Positions 13,707 through 16,771 of a stretch of DNA of 16,771 nucleotides are shown here, piece after piece. Each line of letters starts with the position of its first letter. The stretch's first letter is position 1. The stretch is taken from the NCBI GenBank assembly GCA_031397815.1, contig JANNMJ010000164.1, positions 1 through 16,771 of the forward strand. The letters run 5' to 3'. Made by a program: the position numbers and the translations under genes. The notes beneath the pieces are model-generated. The model was not told where the DNA came from. It saw only the letters and a program-made list of their open reading frames with translations, and made no database searches. This DNA is from JANNMJ01 sp031397815. GTDB lineage: Bacteria; Bacteroidota; Bacteroidia; Cytophagales; Hymenobacteraceae.

Positions 13707-13744
13707 AACGGCCCGCCTCTGAGTTAGCTCAGGGGCGGGCCGTT
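13707..13744. terminator. Strong bidirectional hairpin terminator
   Basis: Two 17-bp arms (13707-13723 and 13728-13744) pair with a single G-T wobble around a TTAG loop. The arms contain AACGGCCCGCC and GGCGGGCCGTT. It sits 41 bp past the PPIase stop and before the convergent oxidoreductase gene, so it can serve both. Confidence 0.8.
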
Positions 13745-13788
13745 TGGCGTAAAATCGAAAGGGAAATTTCGCGTTACCCTTGTGGCGC

Positions 13789-13809
13789 GGGCGGGCACAA
13801 GACCCGCCC
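13789..13809. repeat. REP-like palindrome abutting the oxidoreductase stop codon
   Basis: GGGCGGG (13789-13795) and CCCGCCC (13803-13809) flank CACAAGA. The unit ends exactly where the TAG of the oxidoreductase begins (13810-13812). I recall similar GGGCGGGTCTTGTGCCCGCC-type units between genes in several bacterial genomes. Confidence 0.55.
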
Positions 13810-15027
13810 CTACACGCCCGGCCGGTTGAAGGCGAACAGTGGCGCTTCGCCGCTCGGCTGGCCCGTCAATTCGCCCCGGATTAGCTCGGCGGCGAGGGTG
13901 GCGAACACGATGCCGTTGCCGCCGAAGCCCAGCGCAAACCACGCGTGCGGGAAACGCGGATGCTGACTGACGTAGGGCAAGCCGTCGGCGGTCTCGCCGA
14001 AGGTGCCGCCCCAACGGAAATCGACGCGCAGGGGGACGCGGGGAAGGAGGTCGCGGAGGTGCTCTTCGAGCTGGTGCGTGCGTCGGCGGAGGAGCGCGTC
14101 GCGGGCGACGGCGTTGTCGAAGGGGATATCGACGCCGCCCGCCATTACCCGGCCGTCGGGCAGCACGCGGGCGTAGGAGTAAGGCCGCGCCGTCTCCCAG
14201 AGGTGGCAGTCGGTCGGCCAGCGGTCGGCGGCGGCGAGGGGTTCGGTGACGACGGCGAACGAGGATTTCAGCGTAACGCGGATGCCTTTGGCCCACTGCG
14301 GCGTTTCGTAACCGGTGCAAACCACCACGTGCCGCGCCCGCACCTTGAAATTGTGCGCCGTGGTGAGCGTGACGCCCCCGGCATCGGCGGCGTAATCGAC
14401 TACTTCAGTCCGCTCGAAAAGGCGGGCGCCGTGCTGGGCGGCGCGGGCGTGCAACGCAAGCGCCAACCGCAGGGCATCTACTTGGGCGGCTTCCTTGGAG
14501 AGAATCGCGCCGGGCCGGTCGATACCGTACCGCGCCTGCACGTCGGCGCCGGGGAGGAAGTGGCTTGGGAGGCCGATCTGTTGCCGGGCTTCAGCTTCGA
14601 GCGCCAATTCGCGCACTTCCGATTTTTTGCTCGCCAGATAGAGGCTGGTGGTGGATTGATAGCCGATGGAGTGCGGACCCAGCTCTTCGGCGATTTCGTT
14701 GAGGCGCGAAAAGCTGCGGTACACCACGCGCAGGGCGGCATCGGCGCGGGCAGCGTCGGAGTAGCGCTGCCGGAGGTCGCGGAGGTGAACGTCGATATCA
14801 TACTGAAGCAGCGCCGTGGACGCCGACGTGGCGCCTGTGCCGGGATAATGCTTATCGAGCACCACCACCTGCAAGCCCGCTTGCGCGAGCGCATCGGCCA
14901 CCAACGCGCCGCTGATGCCCGCGCCGAGCACGGCCACATCGCACGCCAAATCTTGTTCGAGGGTCGGGAAGCGGGGCGGCAGGCCGTGCTGCGTCAGCCA
15001 GAATGGGGTACCAGAAGTGAGTTGCAT
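13810..15027 (-). CDS. FAD-dependent oxidoreductase, DAO family
   Basis: A 405-residue cytoplasmic flavoenzyme of the DAO (D-amino-acid oxidase / glycine oxidase / PuuB-like) superfamily. The N-terminal dinucleotide fold reads DVAVLGAGISGALVADAL, with GxGxxG at 35-40, followed by VVVLDK (ribose-binding acidic residue). Further family features are TSASTALLQYDIDVHL, the VVVCTGYETP strand, GRVMAGGVDIP and the C-terminal FAD loop FALGFGGNGIVFATLAAELI. The ATG at 15027 fits the family start; a longer frame to 15540 would overlap the divergent membrane-protein gene. The substrate, probably an amino acid or amine, cannot be inferred. It converges on the PPIase gene across the shared terminator. Confidence 0.85.
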   Translation of the reverse strand: MQLTSGTPFWLTQHGLPPRFPTLEQDLACDVAVLGAGISGALVADALAQAGLQVVVLDKHYPGTGATSASTALLQYDIDVHLRDLRQRYSDAARADAALRVVYRSFSRLNEIAEELGPHSIGYQSTTSLYLASKKSEVRELALEAEARQQIGLPSHFLPGADVQARYGIDRPGAILSKEAAQVDALRLALALHARAAQHGARLFERTEVVDYAADAGGVTLTTAHNFKVRARHVVVCTGYETPQWAKGIRVTLKSSFAVVTEPLAAADRWPTDCHLWETARPYSYARVLPDGRVMAGGVDIPFDNAVARDALLRRRTHQLEEHLRDLLPRVPLRVDFRWGGTFGETADGLPYVSQHPRFPHAWFALGFGGNGIVFATLAAELIRGELTGQPSGEAPLFAFNRPGV

Positions 15028-15099
15028 AGGGCAGCAAAACGGCAAAACGGGCAGATTGTTGGCGTCTTGGGTAGATACTTTTTGGGGAATTTGTTGAGA

Positions 15100-15143
15100 C
15101 TTTTTCGCGGCTCCTTCGCGGCTTTCTCGCGACTCTTTCGGTC
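15100..15143 (+). repeat. Four degenerate 11-bp tandem repeats in the divergent promoter region
   Basis: Units CTTTTTCGCGG, CTCCTTCGCGG, CTTTCTCGCGA and CTCTTTCGGTC follow each other without spacers at 15100, 15111, 15122 and 15133. They lie between the divergent oxidoreductase and membrane-protein genes, ending 7 bp before the ATG at 15151. Confidence 0.6.
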
Positions 15144-15150
15144 CTTTGTG

Positions 15151-16524
15151 ATGAACCACTCTCGGTTGGCCGCTGCCTCTGCGTCCGCCGCTCTTTCTGC
15201 TTTCATGCGCTCTGCACCTGCCGCGCCCCGAGCGCGCAAGGCGACTATGCTCGTCTTCTTGCTGATGACTGCTTTGGCGATTTTCGCCACCTTTCAGGCC
15301 CGCCGCTGGTCGGGGTTGGGGTCTTTTGAGTACGATCCCGGCGGCTACATCGCCCCACTGCACTCGCTGCTGATTGTGGGAGCGCCGGGGCGGGCCGATT
15401 CGCTCGAAGCCTTGCAGCGGCGGTACCGACCCGGCGACCCGGTGTACATCGGTCGGGTGGAGGTAGCGGGCGGGCGCGTCATCACAAAATATCCGATAGG
15501 GCTGGCGCTCCTCAACGCGCCGTGGTACGGGTTGGCGCACGCCTACACGCGCTGGCGCGGCGAGTACCCGGCCGATGGCTACTCGCGGCCCTATCAGCGG
15601 GCCATTGCGGTGGCGGGCATTTTTTACGGCCTGCTCGGCCTGTGGCTCTTGGGACGGCTGTTAAGCAGCTGGTTTTCCGACGGCGTAACGGCGTGGACGA
15701 CGGCAGCAATCGGCCTCGGCACTAACCTGCTGAACTACATGACCTACGAAGGCGCCATTGCCCATTCGGCGCTCTTCATGTGGCAAGTCAGCCTTCTGAT
15801 TGCCACCGTCCGCTGGTACCAAACGGGCCGCGCGCGCCACGTTATCGCTGCCGGTTTCTTCCTCGGAATCGCTACCCTGACGCGCCCCACCGAGCTGCTG
15901 TTTGGCCTGATACCGCTGCTTTGGGGCCTTCACGATAAAGCCAGTCTAACCGCCCGCTGGCAGTGGCTGCGCCCCCGCTGGCCGAGCCTACTCGCCGCCC
16001 TCGGCGTACTGCTGGCGATGGTCACACTCCAGCTCGCCTACTGGAAATGGACCACCGGCGAATGGTTTATCTACTCCTACGGAATCGAACGTTTCGATTT
16101 CACCGACCCGCACCTACTCGATGGGCTGTTTTCGTTTCGAAAAGGGTAGCTCCTCTACACGCCGCTGATGGGCGTGGCGCTCCTCGGCACATTGCAAGTG
16201 CGACGGTATGTAGCGGCAGCGTGGCTGCCGCTGCTCGTACTGGTGCCCACCGTGTTGTACGTCACCTTTTGTTGGTGGCAGTGGTGGTACGGCGGCTCCT
16301 TTAGCTGTCGACCCGCGATCAGCCTGTATCCGCTGCTAGCCATCCCGCTCGCCAGTCTGTTGACGTGGGCGGGGCTGCGGCGCTGGTTAGCTATTGGGCT
16401 GCGGGGCGTGGTGGTCGTCGGAATCGGCCTGAATATGCTCCAAACGTGGCAGTATCATCTGGGTATCCTGCACTGGGATAACAATACGGCGGGGGAGTAT
16501 TTCAGAAGGTTTTTTGAGGTTTGA
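15151..16524 (+). pseudogene. Polytopic membrane protein, glycosyltransferase-like, interrupted by an in-frame TAG at 16147
   Basis: The gene would encode 457 residues if codon 333 were sense. It has an N-terminal TM (MLVFLLMTALAIFATF), several further hydrophobic helices, and loops such as EYDPGGYIAPLHSLL and KYPIGLALLNAPWYG. These resemble Bacteroidota polytopic proteins of the GT-C / dolichyl-phosphate-mannose transferase type. At 16147-16149 the frame reads FSFRKG-TAG-LLYTPLMGVALLG. In relatives as I recall them this position is Trp (SFRKGWLxYTP), so TGG to TAG is the simplest change. Reading continues in frame with conserved membrane sequence to TGA at 16522-16524. The start could also be the ATG at 15205. 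Alternatives are a sequencing error or two separate polypeptides (332 residues, plus a piece from the ATG at 16168). Confidence 0.75.
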
Positions 16525-16549
16525 CCGTTGCGTTGCGCACCCCGTGTGT

Positions 16550-16741
16550 GCCCGGGGTAGCCTGCGGCAACCCCGGGCTTCTGGAATGAAACCCCTTCGG
16601 GGTATTACAAATGTTTTGCTGAAACGGCTGCTTGGAATGCGGTTGACGCGGGGCTCCAGCCCCGTGTCGCCTATTCGCGGGTCTCTTGACCCGCACCCGC
16701 GCCGGGCACGACCTACATACCCGGCACCGTCCCGGTGCCGG
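16550..16741. repeat. Cluster of five short GC-rich hairpins in the intergenic tail
   Basis: Stems are: 16550-16558 with 16570-16578 (GCCCGGGGT / ACCCCGGGC, continuing inward as GCC/GGC); 16591-16595 with 16599-16603 (ACCCC / GGGGT); 16649-16655 with 16658-16664 (CGGGGCT / AGCCCCG); 16677-16683 with 16688-16694 (GCGGGTC / GACCCGC); and 16721-16729 with 16733-16741 (CCGGCACCG / CGGTGCCGG). The region 16525-16771 shows no credible gene. The hairpins look like REP-type elements, some possibly terminating the gene upstream. Confidence 0.65.
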
Positions 16742-16771
16742 TGGTTGAGGGTCGATTGGCCTCAGCAACAC

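Noticed and set aside
13945..15150. Plus-strand extension of the membrane-protein frame across the oxidoreductase gene
   Set aside because: The minus strand here encodes a complete DAO-family enzyme with GxGxxG and C-terminal FAD motifs; the plus frame is open only by chance before the ATG at 15151.
16502..16771. 89-codon minus-strand frame at the right edge
   Set aside because: It is Pro/Arg-rich, lies across the hairpin cluster, and shows no recognisable features.

Overview
The window looks like a chromosome segment of a GC-rich member of the Bacteroidota, most likely of the Cytophagales (Hymenobacter-like). This is inferred from the gene content: a coaX / outer-membrane barrel / lptC / parvulin PPIase cluster, a DksA-like protein with a degraded zinc finger, ScpB and lumazine synthase. 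It also rests on Bacteroidota-type promoter elements (TTTG at -33, TAnnTTTG at -7) and the lack of strong Shine-Dalgarno sequences. No taxonomic marker gene is present, so the genus is a guess.

Layout. (1) 1-352: the 3' end of an IS30-family transposase runs into the 3' side of a secreted-protein gene, which appears truncated by the insertion. (2) 385-4150, minus strand: five tandem small lipoprotein genes in two subfamilies, 3+2. Each is preceded by a leader of exactly 77 nt. Signal peptides and C-terminal tails are conserved while the middle varies. (3) 4329-6195, plus strand: ribH, a DksA/TraR-like gene and scpB. A converging array of GATGTG/CACATC words sits at the scpB start and appears to be translated into its N-terminus. 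(4) 6362-8278: a large-subunit-type (RluB/RluF/RsuA) pseudouridine synthase with about 400 residues of RG-rich disordered sequence in front. (5) 8457-13665: coaX, outer-membrane barrel, lptC, a small two-TM protein and a membrane-anchored parvulin PPIase. The first genes are tightly packed or overlapping. The PPIase appears to have its own promoter, and the cluster ends at a strong hairpin terminator. (6) 13810-15027, minus strand: an FAD-dependent DAO-family oxidoreductase. (7) 15151-16524, plus strand: a polytopic membrane protein (glycosyltransferase-like) interrupted by one in-frame amber codon. (8) 16525-16771: a non-coding tail packed with five short GC-rich hairpins.

How the genes fit together. 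coaX makes phosphopantothenate for CoA. The barrel protein, LptC and the PPIase belong to outer-membrane biogenesis and LPS export, so region 5 is an envelope-assembly neighbourhood. ribH (riboflavin), scpB (chromosome condensation) and the pseudouridine synthase (rRNA modification) are housekeeping genes. The accessory part is the lipoprotein array next to the IS element. It is the most dynamic region, with near-identical flanks around divergent central cassettes. No complete defence system, CRISPR array, tRNA or rRNA was seen.
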